NCBI RefSeq assembly: GCF_031846245.1
Contig: NZ_JAVRIC010000005.1
Span: forward strand, 1 to 64,000
Direction: 5' to 3'
From: Banduia mediterranea
Lineage (GTDB): Bacteria > Pseudomonadota > Gammaproteobacteria > Nevskiales > Nevskiaceae
DNA: 64,000 nucleotides
A program made the position numbers and the translations under genes. Below, in pieces: positions 19,839 through 29,034 of this stretch; the stretch's first letter is position 1, and each line of letters begins with the position of its first letter. Below the pieces are notes generated by a model. It did not search any database. It saw nothing but the letters and a program-made list of their open reading frames with translations, and had not been told where the DNA came from.

Positions 19839-20744
19839 ATGAAAATGTGCTGGTCCGCCGGCAGCGCCTGCGTCAATGGGCTGCAACTCTCCTGGGAACA
19901 AGCTGGTCCGGATCATGGTGAACCTTTGCTGATGGTGATGGGCCTGGGCGGGCAGCTGATCCACTGGCCGGAGGCCCTGTGCACGGCGCTGGTGGACCGT
20001 GGCTTTCGCCTGATCCGCTTCGACAATCGCGATGCCGGACTGTCCGCGCACGCTGACCGCGGCATTCGCGTCAATCTTCCACGCGACTGGCTGCGTGCCC
20101 GTTTCGGGCGGGCGGGGGCGGCGAACTATGACCTGCACGACATGGCCGATGACGCGATGGGATTGCTGGACGCCCTGCAGGTCGGCAAGGCGCATCTGCT
20201 CGGTGTGTCCATGGGCGGCATGATTTCCCAGATTGTCGCCGCCCGCTATCCGAGGCGAGTCAGCAGCCTGTGCTCGATCATGTCCAGCACCAACCATCCC
20301 AGGCTGCCCGCGGCGCGGCTGGACGTGCTGTGGCGCATGGCGGGCATCGGTCCGCGGCCGAAGACGCGCGAACAGGTGATTCACAAGACCACGGCGATGC
20401 TCAATCGTGTCGGCAGCCCCGGCTTTCCGACACCAATCGAATACCGGCGCAAATTGGCGGGCCGCGCCTACGATCGCGCCTTCAGACCGCGCGATCTGAT
20501 GCGCCAGACCCACGCGATCGTCTCCACCGGTAGCTTCGAAGATCTGCTGCCGCAGATTCGGGTACCGACGCAGGTGGTGCACGGTCTGGCCGATCCGCTG
20601 CTGCGACCGGTGCACGGCCGCCGCAGCGCCCAGCTGATTCGGAATTCGCGTCTGGAACTGATCCCGGGCATGGGCCACGATTTCGCGCTGCCGCTGATGT
20701 CTCGCTGGGCCGATCTGGTGTCCGGCAACGCCGCTCGCGCCTGA
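19839..20744 (+). CDS. Alpha/beta hydrolase
   Basis: 301 residues, no signal peptide. The fold markers are LLMVMGLGGQL, RFDNRDAGLS, the nucleophile elbow GVSMGG, an acidic residue in HGLADPLL and the catalytic His in GMGHDF. Homologues include esterases and rifamycin- or aclacinomycin-esterase-like proteins annotated only as hydrolases. Substrate is unknown. It is a single gene, divergent from nothing nearby and convergent with the disrupted gene downstream. Confidence 0.85.
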   Translation: MKMCWSAGSACVNGLQLSWEQAGPDHGEPLLMVMGLGGQLIHWPEALCTALVDRGFRLIRFDNRDAGLSAHADRGIRVNLPRDWLRARFGRAGAANYDLHDMADDAMGLLDALQVGKAHLLGVSMGGMISQIVAARYPRRVSSLCSIMSSTNHPRLPAARLDVLWRMAGIGPRPKTREQVIHKTTAMLNRVGSPGFPTPIEYRRKLAGRAYDRAFRPRDLMRQTHAIVSTGSFEDLLPQIRVPTQVVHGLADPLLRPVHGRRSAQLIRNSRLELIPGMGHDFALPLMSRWADLVSGNAARA

Positions 20745-20769
20745 GCCGCGAAAACGGTTCGCCGGACGC

Positions 20770-21092
20770 TCAGTCTCGGGACATCGTCGCGTCGCTCGCA
20801 GCTGGCGCCAGGCGGTGCACCCACAGCCAGCCACCGCACAGACCCAGCCAGATCAGGAATGCGGCCCATTCGCCGGTCAGCATCATCAACAGGCCGGCCA
20901 GTGCGGCCAGCGCGTCACGGATTCGCGCGCATTGCGCGGCAGATCGGCATGCTCACCATGCTGTTCGCGATCAGGGCGCCGTGGCTCAGGGCGAGGCCGC
21001 GCACCACCAGCCAGGCTCGGCCCAGGCGCACATCGAGGCGCTTGTACAGGAACATCGCCGTCCACGGCAGCGGAAAGCGCACGATCGGCCAT
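20770..21092 (-). pseudogene. Disrupted small membrane protein gene
   Basis: Two frames carry parts of one hydrophobic protein. The first reads LVWPIVRFPLPWTAMFLYKRL, then LGRAWLVVRGLALSHGALI and stops at 20915-20917. One base shift on, the second reads IRDALAALAGLLMMLTGEW and IWLGLCGGWLWVHRLAPAA to a stop at 20770-20772. No ATG opens the first frame. Joined, they would give a protein of about 108 residues with two or three membrane helices. Either the gene is decaying or the assembly has indels. The family is not recognised. It would be the gene downstream of the DeaD helicase. Confidence 0.5.
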
Positions 21093-21108
21093 ACCAGGTC
21101 GTCATGCC

Positions 21109-23079
21109 TCAGGCTTGCTTGCGATTCGGCGGACGTTTGCCGCCGGGCTTGCCGCCAGGGCGCTTGCCGAAGTCCTTGTCGGCGCTGCCTCGTGGTTTCG
21201 AATCGCTCGCGGTAGGATCCGCGCCGGCCGGATTGTTGAGCCTTGTGATTTGCAGCTGCTGACCACAAACCCAGGTCTTGCGCAGATCCTTGAAGATCAC
21301 CTTGGGCATGCCGGACGGCAGATCGACGAAGCTGTAGGTTTCGAAAATCTCGACGCGACCGATGAACTGCGAATCGAGGCCGGCCTCGTTGGCGATTGCG
21401 CCCACGATATTGCCGGGCTTCACGCCATGCTTGGAGCCGACCTCGATGCGGAAGGTTTCGCTGGGAAGCTCGGGCCGCTTGCGGTCAGCGTGCAAAGCGT
21501 CGACCGGCCTGGGTCGGGGTGCGCGATTCTCGGCGTCTTCGCGGGGCGCTGCGGCCGGAGACGCTGAAGCCGGCGTTGCCCCGGGCCGGGCGTCGGCGCG
21601 TGGCGCCGGTCGCTCGAACGGTCCGGTGGACGGCTCTGTCGGCGTGGCTGGGCGCGATTCACGAGGTTCACGGGTTTCGCGCGGCGGCCGGCGTGTCGTG
21701 CTGTCCGGCGTCAGCAGCACCGGCCGATCGCCTTTGAGCATCTGCGCCAGCGCGGCGGCGATGTCCAGCGGGTCGGAGCCGGTCTCTGCGGCAAATTCGG
21801 AGAGGATCGCGCGCAACTGCGCGTGTGCATCGCCGACCTGGCGATCCGAATCGATGCTGGCGATGGTGTCGGCGATGGTTTGCTTGAACTTGTCGATGCG
21901 GCGCTGGTTGACGGCATCGGGGCTCGGTGCGCTGATCGCCTCGATGGTCTGCCGCGTGGCGCGTTCGATCGCGCGCAGCAGATGCCGCTCGCGCGGCGCC
22001 ACGAACAGAATCGCCTCGCCCTTGCGCCCGGCGCGCCCGGTGCGGCCGATGCGGTGCACGTAGGATTCGGTGTCGGTCGGGATGTCGTAGTTGAGAACGT
22101 GGCTGATGCGCTCCACGTCCAGTCCGCGCGCGGCGATGTCGGTGGCCACGAGAATGTCGATCTGACCATCCTTGAAGCGCGACACGGTGCGTTCGCGTTC
22201 GGCCTGCTGCATGTCGCCGTTGAGTGCGCGTGCGGAGTAGCCGCGGGCCTCCAGTTTTTCGGCCAGTTCGACCGTCATCGCCTTGGTGCGCGAGAACACG
22301 ATCATGCCGTCGAAGTCCTCGGTTTCAAGGAAGCGCGTCAGCGCGTCGAGCTTGTGCAGACCGCTGACCAGCCAGTAGCGCTGGCGGATGTTGGCGCCGG
22401 TGGTGGTCTTGGCCGCGATCGTGACCTCGACCGGCGAATTCAGGTGCGTCTGCGCGACGCGCCGGATCACCGAGGGCATCGTCGCCGAAAACAGCGCAAT
22501 CTGACGCGGCTTGGGAATCTGTTCGAGCACCCATTCGACATCGTCGATGAAGCCCATGCGCAGCATTTCGTCGGCCTCGTCGAGCACCAAGTGCTTGAGC
22601 TTGTCGAGACGCAGCGTGCCGCGCTTGATGTGGTCGACCACGCGCCCCGGCGTGCCGACCACCACCTGTGCGCCGCGCTTGAGCGCCTTGAGCTGCGGCG
22701 TGTAGCTCTGTCCGCCGTAGATCGGCACCACGTGGAAGCCGGGCATGTTGCCGGCGTATTTCTGGAAGGCCTCGGCGACCTGGATGGCGAGTTCGCGCGT
22801 CGGCGCCAGCACCAGTGCCTGTGGCGCGGCGAGCGAAAGATCGAGCATCGTCAGGATCGGCAGCGCGAAGGCCGCGGTCTTGCCGGTGCCGGTCTGTGCC
22901 TGTCCGAGCAGGTCGCGGCCTTCCAGCAGCGGCGGAATCGTGCGCGCCTGGATCGGGCTCGGTGTTTCGTAACCGATGGCGGCAAGACCTGCGATCAGGG
23001 ATTCGGCCAGCGCCAGATCGGAGAATCGAAGGGCCGGCTCGGCTGCCGCGTCGGACGGTGGGGGCGGCGTAGGGGGCAT
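21109..23079 (-). CDS. deaD: DEAD-box ATP-dependent RNA helicase, DeaD type
   Basis: 656 residues. Helicase motifs are all present: F..IGYETPSPIQ (Q motif), [26 protein letters not shown] and [10 protein letters not shown]. After a Pro/Arg-rich linker (about residues 455-530) comes a DbpA-type RNA-binding domain (FRIEVGSKHGVKPGNIVGAIANE, about 545-615) and a basic Gly/Lys tail. This layout fits DeaD/CsdA, which unwinds structured RNA in ribosome assembly and at low temperature. I start at MPPTPPPPSD (23079); the longer frame has no family similarity. It lies downstream of the SNF2 gene on the same strand. Confidence 0.92.
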   Translation of the reverse strand: MPPTPPPPSDAAAEPALRFSDLALAESLIAGLAAIGYETPSPIQARTIPPLLEGRDLLGQAQTGTGKTAAFALPILTMLDLSLAAPQALVLAPTRELAIQVAEAFQKYAGNMPGFHVVPIYGGQSYTPQLKALKRGAQVVVGTPGRVVDHIKRGTLRLDKLKHLVLDEADEMLRMGFIDDVEWVLEQIPKPRQIALFSATMPSVIRRVAQTHLNSPVEVTIAAKTTTGANIRQRYWLVSGLHKLDALTRFLETEDFDGMIVFSRTKAMTVELAEKLEARGYSARALNGDMQQAERERTVSRFKDGQIDILVATDIAARGLDVERISHVLNYDIPTDTESYVHRIGRTGRAGRKGEAILFVAPRERHLLRAIERATRQTIEAISAPSPDAVNQRRIDKFKQTIADTIASIDSDRQVGDAHAQLRAILSEFAAETGSDPLDIAAALAQMLKGDRPVLLTPDSTTRRPPRETREPRESRPATPTEPSTGPFERPAPRADARPGATPASASPAAAPREDAENRAPRPRPVDALHADRKRPELPSETFRIEVGSKHGVKPGNIVGAIANEAGLDSQFIGRVEIFETYSFVDLPSGMPKVIFKDLRKTWVCGQQLQITRLNNPAGADPTASDSKPRGSADKDFGKRPGGKPGGKRPPNRKQA

Positions 23080-23206
23080 GGGCGTTCCTGGCGGTCCGCG
23101 TTGCGGACGTAGAGCGGTGCCCGGTCCGGTCAGGACTTGGGCGGCTCCCATTGTACGACTTGCGCGGTACAGCTTGCAGTGGCGGCCGGACCGGCGCGGT
23201 CTGTGC

Positions 23207-25867
23207 TCAGATGGGTGCGAACAGCTCTTCCAGATCGTCGGGCGCAAAGCTGACGGCGCGGCTGCTGCCGCCGCCTTCGAGCACGGCCTGCGCCAGCGCC
23301 GCCTTGTGCACCTGCATCGCCTGGATTTTTTCCTCGACGGTGCCGGCGCAGATCAGCTTGTAGACGAACACCGGCTTGGTCTGGCCGATACGGTGTGCAC
23401 GGTCGCTGGCCTGCTGCTCGACCGCCGGATTCCACCAGGGGTCGTAGTGGATCACGGTGTCGGCGGCCGTCAGATTGAGGCCGACACCGCCGGCCTTGAG
23501 GCTGATCAGGAACACCGGCGTGTCGCCGTTCTGGAAGCGGTCGACCAGCGCACCGCGGTTCTGGGTGCCACCGGTGAGCATCAGATAGGCGATGCCGCGT
23601 GCACGCAGCGCGGCCGCGATCAGATCGAGCATGCCGGTGAACTGCGAGAACACCAGCACGCGGCGATCTTCGGCGATCAGTTCGTCCAGCAGTTCCAACA
23701 GCAGTTCGAGTTTGGCCGAAGCGGTGATGCCGCGCGCGCCGTCGAGCTTGAGCAGGCGCGGGTCGCAGCAGACCTGGCGCAGCTTGAGCAAGGCGTCGAT
23801 CACCACGATGCCGGACTGCGACAGGCCACGCTGCGCCAAGGCCGCCTGCACGCGGCTGTGCTGGGCCAGGCGCAGCGATTCGTAGAGTTCGCGCTGGCGG
23901 CCTTCAAGCTCGACGCTGCGCAGGATTTCAGTGCGCGGCGGCAGTTCCGGCGCCACGTCTTCCTTGCGGCGGCGCAGGATCAGCGGTGCGATGCGCCGGT
24001 TCAGGCGCTGCTGTCGCGCCACGTCGCCCTGCTTTTCGATCGGTGCGCGATACAGGGTGGTGAACAGGCGCTCGTCGCCGAGCAGGCCGGGTTCGACGGC
24101 ATCGACCTGCGCCCACAGTTCGCCAAGGTGGTTTTCCAGCGGCGTGCCGGTCACCGCGAGGCGTCGCGTTGCGCGCAGTTCACGTACGGTCTGTGCGGCC
24201 TGGGTGCGCGCGTTCTTGATCGACTGCGCCTCGTCGAGCACCAGCAGCCCGAAGTCGTGCTCGGCGAGGCGGCGCCGGTCACGTGCCAGCAGTGGATAGG
24301 TGGTGATCACCAGGTCGTGCGTCGCAATCCGGCGGAACAGCTGCGCGCGCTGCGTGCCGTGCAGGATCAGCAGCTTGAGCAGCGGCGCGAAGCGCCGCGC
24401 CTCGCGATACCAGTTGCTGATCAGGCTGGTCGGCACCACCACCAGCACCGGTTTGCGCAGACGGCCGCTGGCGCGTTCGGTCCAGATGTGGGCGAGCACC
24501 TGCACGGTCTTGCCGAGGCCCATGTCGTCGGCGAGGATGCCGCCGAGCCCGGCGTCGGCGAGAAAGCCGAGCCAGGCGAGCCCTTGCTGCTGGTAGGGGC
24601 GAAGTTCGGCTTCGAAGCCCGGCGCGGGCTGCATCGGCTCGCGCCGCGTTTCGAGCCCGTGCAGACGCTGTCTCAGGGTTTCCCCACCGCTCCAGTTCAG
24701 TGGCAGCTCGTCGAGGATCGCGGCCTGCGGTAGCCGCAGTTGCAGCCGCTCCTGTTCGTCGTCCGGATCGCGGCCGCCGACGTCGACAGGCCGCGCCAGC
24801 CATTCGAGCAGGGGTTCGATCAGGCCACGCAGCCGCAGCAGCGGCAACGGCACGTGGCGGCGCCCGTCGATGGTGGCCAGCCACACCGCGTCCGGCGCCT
24901 CGTTCGGCAGCGGTTCATGCGGAAAGTCCGGATCGGCGAGTACCTGACGCAGGATCGGCAGCAGGTCCAGGCGCTGATCGCCCACGTCGATGCCGAGCGA
25001 GACATCGAACCAGGTGCCGTCGCGGTCACGCACGTCGACGTGCCACTGATCCGGCGCCTGCAGCAACTCGACCGGGAAGTCGTCTTCGAATTCGAGCGTA
25101 AAGGCGGTGGCCAGACGCGGCAGCAGATTGGCGAGATGCGACGGCGAGGCCGGGCGGCCTTCGCCGCGTTCGAGGACGTAGTCGGCGGCCAGAAAGCGTG
25201 CGGCCTCAGCATCGTCGAGGTACAGGCCGACCACTTGATCGGCCGGCACCAGCCCGAAGGTCAGCAGGCGATCGCGGGCATCACCTTCCAGCGCACGCAT
25301 ACGTTCGATCCGCAGCGGCCGGTCCTCATGTGTGAATCGGGTCCAGGCGCGGCCGTCCGGGGGCACGCGGTGGCCGTCATAGTCGAAAGCCAGCCTGGCG
25401 ACGCCGATGGTTCGTTCGGCACCGCGCCGAGCCCGCGAGCGAAACGGCGCGCCGCGCAAGCGCAGCACCGGTTTGGGCGTGACGCTCACAGTGACAACCG
25501 AATCGCTGTTGGCGAGGACCGGTTCGCCGAGCATCAACGGCACCGGCCCGGTGTGGCGCTGGGTCGCCTCCAACAGGGCGGCCACGCAATGTGCGCATTG
25601 CGTGCCGTCCGGGCAGCTGCAACGCATATTGATTTCCAAGGCCGCCTGGGGATTGGGCCGCAGCTCGATGGAGCACTGATAGGACTGCGGTGCGCCATCA
25701 AGCACATTCGCCCGGATGCGGGTCTGACGGGGATGCGAATGGTCCATGTCGAAGTCGCTGACGCAGCGTCGCTGCGCGTACTCGCGGCCCTGCCGCAGCG
25801 CTTTGCGGTCAAACAACTGTGGCCAGTTGGATCCGGCCAGCAAGGCGATCAGACGTTCGTCCTCCAT
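23207..25867 (-). CDS. SNF2-family helicase with SWIM zinc finger
   Basis: 886 residues. A SWIM zinc finger lies at about residues 80-100 (CSCPDGTQCAHC, CxCx5CxxC-like). A long middle region precedes the SNF2 ATPase: Walker A DDMGLGKT, DEAQ box LLVLDEAQS, GTPLENHL, and the C-terminal helicase domain with VFSQF and ASDRAHRIGQ. Such proteins are ATP-driven DNA translocases thought to remodel protein-DNA complexes. MEDERLIALL at 25867 is the chosen start; the longer frame runs into the repeats upstream. The stop is 128 bases before the DeaD start. Confidence 0.92.
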   Translation of the reverse strand: MEDERLIALLAGSNWPQLFDRKALRQGREYAQRRCVSDFDMDHSHPRQTRIRANVLDGAPQSYQCSIELRPNPQAALEINMRCSCPDGTQCAHCVAALLEATQRHTGPVPLMLGEPVLANSDSVVTVSVTPKPVLRLRGAPFRSRARRGAERTIGVARLAFDYDGHRVPPDGRAWTRFTHEDRPLRIERMRALEGDARDRLLTFGLVPADQVVGLYLDDAEAARFLAADYVLERGEGRPASPSHLANLLPRLATAFTLEFEDDFPVELLQAPDQWHVDVRDRDGTWFDVSLGIDVGDQRLDLLPILRQVLADPDFPHEPLPNEAPDAVWLATIDGRRHVPLPLLRLRGLIEPLLEWLARPVDVGGRDPDDEQERLQLRLPQAAILDELPLNWSGGETLRQRLHGLETRREPMQPAPGFEAELRPYQQQGLAWLGFLADAGLGGILADDMGLGKTVQVLAHIWTERASGRLRKPVLVVVPTSLISNWYREARRFAPLLKLLILHGTQRAQLFRRIATHDLVITTYPLLARDRRRLAEHDFGLLVLDEAQSIKNARTQAAQTVRELRATRRLAVTGTPLENHLGELWAQVDAVEPGLLGDERLFTTLYRAPIEKQGDVARQQRLNRRIAPLILRRRKEDVAPELPPRTEILRSVELEGRQRELYESLRLAQHSRVQAALAQRGLSQSGIVVIDALLKLRQVCCDPRLLKLDGARGITASAKLELLLELLDELIAEDRRVLVFSQFTGMLDLIAAALRARGIAYLMLTGGTQNRGALVDRFQNGDTPVFLISLKAGGVGLNLTAADTVIHYDPWWNPAVEQQASDRAHRIGQTKPVFVYKLICAGTVEEKIQAMQVHKAALAQAVLEGGGSSRAVSFAPDDLEELFAPI

Positions 25868-25923
25868 CAGGCAAAACAGGCTCGTTCGGGTTGACAGTCG
25901 ACCAGCGTAGCAAAGCTTTTTCG

Positions 25924-26068
25924 CTAACGGCCATGCCGCCAAGCGGCGGAATGAATCTGCTGCGGCATGGCCGTTGCCCGCACCCACCGCTCGCATTCGC
26001 GAGCGGTCCCCCTCACCCGCAAGCGGGCGAGGGCAGCTCGGCATCACGCGGCGCGTGATTCACGCTAA
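25924..26068 (+). repeat. Four-hairpin interspersed repeat, copy A
   Basis: Four hairpins follow each other. Hairpin 1 has perfect 14-base arms AACGGCCATGCCGC and GCGGCATGGCCGTT (25926-25939, 25962-25975). Hairpin 2 has 9-base arms ACCGCTCGC/GCGAGCGGT (25986-26007). Hairpin 3 pairs CCCTC-CCCGC with GCGGG-GAGGG (26010-26033). Hairpin 4 pairs ATCACGC with GCGTGAT (26043-26059). The unit begins CTAACGG and ends CACGCTAA. It is non-coding and directly repeated 23 bases later. Confidence 0.9.
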
Positions 26069-26091
26069 GGTGGCTGAAAGTCTTTTCGATC

Positions 26092-26241
26092 CTAACGGCC
26101 ATGCCGCAAGCAGCACCCGTCACAATGAATTGCCTGCGGCATGGCCGTTGCCCTCACCCACCGCTCGCAGTCGCGAGCGGTCCCCTCACCCGCAAGTGGG
26201 CGAGGGTAGCCCGGCATCACACGGCGCGTGATTCACGCTAA
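26092..26241 (+). repeat. Four-hairpin interspersed repeat, copy B
   Basis: This is a second copy in the same orientation, again from CTAACGG to CACGCTAA. Hairpin 1 has 15-base perfect arms (AACGGCCATGCCGCA and its complement) but a different loop sequence, while hairpins 2-4 are nearly identical to copy A. Variation is concentrated in the loop of hairpin 1, so the stems rather than the primary sequence appear to be kept. It ends 21 bases before the CbiM-like gene. Confidence 0.9.
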
Positions 26242-26262
26242 ATTCGCGAGCTTGTCCTTGGC

Positions 26263-26847
26263 ATGAACGGCTATCTCAGCGAAGTTCTGGCCGTGATGCA
26301 TTGCGTGCTGCTGCTGGCGGCGGCATCGGCGGCGCCGTGGCGGGCGCTGCTGGCGGTTCCGGTGCGTGTGCACCTGGTGTTTGCCAGCGTGCTGGCCTTG
26401 GTCCTGAGCTGGACCCTGACGGGCAATGAATGGTCGGTATTGGGCCTGGCCAGCGTCACCCTGCTGCTGGGGGCACCGCTGGCCTTGATCGTGGGCACGG
26501 CGGCCGAGTGCGTGGTGGCGATGCTCGATGATGTGCCGGTCCGCATGTTGTTGACCGCCGCCTGGGTCGATGTCGCGATCCCGGTCACGGTGACCGTGCT
26601 GCTGTTGCGGGCCGCCACGCTGTGGCGACCCGGCCATCGCCGCGTCTACACGCTGCTCGCGGCCGGTGTCGGCGGGATGCTTTCGCGACTCGCGCAATTG
26701 CTGGCGTTCAGCGTGATCGCGACACTGCCGTTGTCGCCGGAGACGGTGTTGCTGATGGTGCTGGCCGAAGGCCTTGTCAATGCGGCAATCATCGCGATTC
26801 TGTCGGCCTGTCGACCGCAATGGCTGCAAACCCTGAGCGAGCCTTGA
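26263..26847 (+). CDS. CbiM-like energy-coupling factor transporter permease
   Basis: 194 residues, almost entirely hydrophobic, with about six membrane segments. The C-terminal part (LAEGLVNAAIIAILSACRPQWLQTL) matches the closing block of CbiM-type S-components, where PEAFINGMIVTLLVVYRPEW is the usual form. The N-terminal metal-binding His motif of true CbiM/NikM (MHIxDG) is not seen, so a role in Co or Ni uptake is doubtful. No ATPase or T-component is nearby. It starts directly after the repeat pair, and only weak signals for translation are seen. Confidence 0.6.
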   Translation: MNGYLSEVLAVMHCVLLLAAASAAPWRALLAVPVRVHLVFASVLALVLSWTLTGNEWSVLGLASVTLLLGAPLALIVGTAAECVVAMLDDVPVRMLLTAAWVDVAIPVTVTVLLLRAATLWRPGHRRVYTLLAAGVGGMLSRLAQLLAFSVIATLPLSPETVLLMVLAEGLVNAAIIAILSACRPQWLQTLSEP

Positions 26848-26950
26848 TCGGTGCTCACCTGTTTGGGGTATCGCAAGGCACGGCCGGGGCGACGGTATAA
26901 TCCCGACGGCGGCGCCGTCCGGTGCCGGCCATGACCACCTATGGATCGAC

Positions 26951-27925
26951 ATGAAAGCGATCGTCTGCAAGGAATTCGGCCCGCCCGAGAAGCTCGTGTT
27001 CGAAGATGTCGAACTGCCGGCGCTCAAGCCCAATGAGGTGCGTATCGCGGTCAAGGCGGCCGGCGTCAATTTCCCAGACACGCTGATCATCGAGAACCGC
27101 TACCAGTTCAAGGGCACTCCGCCATTCGTACCGGGAGCGGAGGCGGCCGGCAAGGTCATCGAATGCGGCGAGAAGATCCGCCACCTGCGGCCCGGTGACA
27201 TGGTGGCCGCGCTGTTGACCACCGGCGCCTTCGCCGAGGAAGCCATCACCTCGGGCGAGAACGTGCTGCCGATTCCGCAGACGATGTCGCCGGTGGATGC
27301 GGCCGTGTTTCCGATGATGTATGGCACCACCTTGTACGCGCTCAAGCAGCGCGGTCAGCTCAAGTCCGGCGAAACCCTGCTGGTGCTGGGTGCTGCCGGT
27401 GGGGTCGGTCTGGCCGCGGTGCAGATCGGCAAGCTGATGGGTGCGCGCGTGATCGCGGCGGCGAGCAGCGACGACAAGCTGGCGGTGTGCGCGGCGCACG
27501 GTGCGGACGAACTCGTGAACTACGCCGATACCAGCCTAAAGGACGCCGTCAAGCAACTCACGGGCGGCGCCGGCGCAGACGTGATCTACGATCCGGTGGG
27601 TGGCCCGCTGGCGCAGGATTGTCTGTCGTGCATCAATTGGAACGGTCGTTACCTGGTGATCGGCTTCGCCGCCGGCTCGATCCCGGAGATCGCTGCGAAT
27701 CGCCTGCTGCTCAAGGGCGCGTCGGCCGTCGGCGTGTTCTGGGGCGCCTTCGTGAGCCGCGAACCGCAGGCCAGCTTCGACAATTTCCAGCAGCTGTTCG
27801 AGTGGTACGCCGAGGACCGGCTCAAGCCGATGGTGTCGAAAACCTATCCTTTGGCGGAAGCCGCCCAGGCGCTGCAGGACATGCTGGAGCGCAAGGTCAC
27901 CGGCAAGCTCGCGCTCACGACCTGA
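26951..27925 (+). CDS. NADPH:quinone oxidoreductase family protein
   Basis: 324 residues of the zinc-free medium-chain dehydrogenase group. GVNFPDTLIIENRYQFKGTPPFVPGAEAAG is the N-terminal GroES-like signature and LGAAGGVGLAAVQIGKLMGA the Rossmann NADPH motif. NYADTSLKD and YDPVGG follow in the usual places. It probably reduces quinones or enoyl-type carbonyls with NADPH in the cytoplasm. It is a single gene, convergent with ribB 16 bases after its stop. Confidence 0.9.
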   Translation: MKAIVCKEFGPPEKLVFEDVELPALKPNEVRIAVKAAGVNFPDTLIIENRYQFKGTPPFVPGAEAAGKVIECGEKIRHLRPGDMVAALLTTGAFAEEAITSGENVLPIPQTMSPVDAAVFPMMYGTTLYALKQRGQLKSGETLLVLGAAGGVGLAAVQIGKLMGARVIAAASSDDKLAVCAAHGADELVNYADTSLKDAVKQLTGGAGADVIYDPVGGPLAQDCLSCINWNGRYLVIGFAAGSIPEIAANRLLLKGASAVGVFWGAFVSREPQASFDNFQQLFEWYAEDRLKPMVSKTYPLAEAAQALQDMLERKVTGKLALTT

Positions 27926-27941
27926 GGCGAGGTTCCCGACC

Positions 27942-28619
27942 TCAGGCGCTCAGCGCTTCGAGTGGCGCGGCGTCGATCAGGCTCCGTCTGTAGTCCGCCA
28001 GTTCGGCGATGCTCAGCCTCACCAGTTGGTGGCGATGCGCATAGCGCTCGATGTCCGCTCCCCGTGCCATGCTGCCGTCCGGGTTCATCAACTCGCACAG
28101 CACGGCCGCCGGCTTGAGCCCGGCCAGCACCGCCAGATCCACCGAGCCCTCGGTGTGTCCGCGGCGTTCCAGTACGCCGCCGGGTACCGCGCGCAGCGGA
28201 AAGACGTGGCCCGGTCGCGCAAGATCCTCCGCTTGTGCGCCGTCGGCGATCGCGGTGCGAATCGTGGTCACGCGGTCTGCGGCCGATACGCCGGTGGTGA
28301 CACCTTGTCGCGCCTCGATGCTGACGGTGAAACCGGTGCCGTAGCGGCTGTTGTTGACCGGAACCATCGGCGGCAGTTGCAGGCGCTGGATCGTCGCATC
28401 ATCCAGACACAGGCACACAATGCCGCTGCAATCACGGATCAGCATCGTCATGCTCGCAGTGTCGATGCGCTCGGCGGCGACGATCAGGTCGGCCTCGTTC
28501 TCGCGATCGAAATCATCCATCAGGATGACCGGCCGGCCCTGACGCAAATCGGCCAGTGCCCGTTCCAGACGTTGATCGAACGCCTGTTGCTGGGTGGGAA
28601 AAACTTCGAATTGGGTCAT
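27942..28619 (-). CDS. ribB: 3,4-dihydroxy-2-butanone 4-phosphate synthase RibB
   Basis: 225 residues, the length of monofunctional RibB rather than the RibBA fusion. Converts ribulose 5-phosphate to the four-carbon precursor of riboflavin. Conserved blocks: [14 protein letters not shown] (acidic metal site), [43 protein letters not shown] and CELMNPDG. The start is either MTQ at 28619 (chosen) or an in-frame ATG at 28637; neither has a strong ribosome binding site, which fits riboswitch-controlled translation. The FMN riboswitch lies about 90 bases upstream. Confidence 0.93.
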   Translation of the reverse strand: MTQFEVFPTQQQAFDQRLERALADLRQGRPVILMDDFDRENEADLIVAAERIDTASMTMLIRDCSGIVCLCLDDATIQRLQLPPMVPVNNSRYGTGFTVSIEARQGVTTGVSAADRVTTIRTAIADGAQAEDLARPGHVFPLRAVPGGVLERRGHTEGSVDLAVLAGLKPAAVLCELMNPDGSMARGADIERYAHRHQLVRLSIAELADYRRSLIDAAPLEALSA

Positions 28620-28709
28620 TGAAACGCGCTCATGCAATCAGAAATGGGCGTTTCAGGGCATACGGCAACCATTCGCCGCGGCACCGGTTCCCGGTGCTGA
28701 TGGCAAGGG

Positions 28710-28858
28710 CCGCACATCTTCTTTCATCCGGACTGTGACCGTCGGCTCTGGAGTCTCACCAGATCTGCTGACCCCGCAATGTGATTGCGGGCGCTCGCGG
28801 GCTTGCCACTAGGCTTTACCGCCGGTGGGGAATTTCGCCCCGCCCTGAAGACATACGT
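28710..28858 (-). promoter_or_regulatory. FMN riboswitch (RFN element) upstream of ribB
   Basis: On the minus strand the RFN blocks appear in order: CTTCAGGGCGGGGCGAAATTCC, CACCGGCGGTAA, AGCCCGCGAGC, CAGATCTGGTGAGACTCCAGAGCCGACGGT and CACAGTCCGGATGAAAGAAG. FMN binding should lower ribB expression. A further hairpin, GCACCGG-TTC-CCGGTGC at about 28681-28697, lies between the element and the start and has no T-run, so it may be part of a translational switch. Confidence 0.95.
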
Positions 28859-29034
28859 GCCGCCGTTGTTGGTGGCGCAGCGATTCTAACGGTTCTTTCG
28901 ACGGCGGGTATCGTTTCGGATTCGACGGAAGACAGTTCACGGTGCGGGCACGGTTATAATCGCCACCCTTCGTTCACCGGACCGGGCCCGCGAACATTGC
29001 CGCGGCCCGTCCCGATCACCAGTTCCTGAAACGG

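Noticed and set aside
23079-23247. Longer N-terminus for the DeaD helicase
   Set aside because: The added 56 residues are Arg/Pro-rich without family similarity and would overlap the end of the SNF2 gene.
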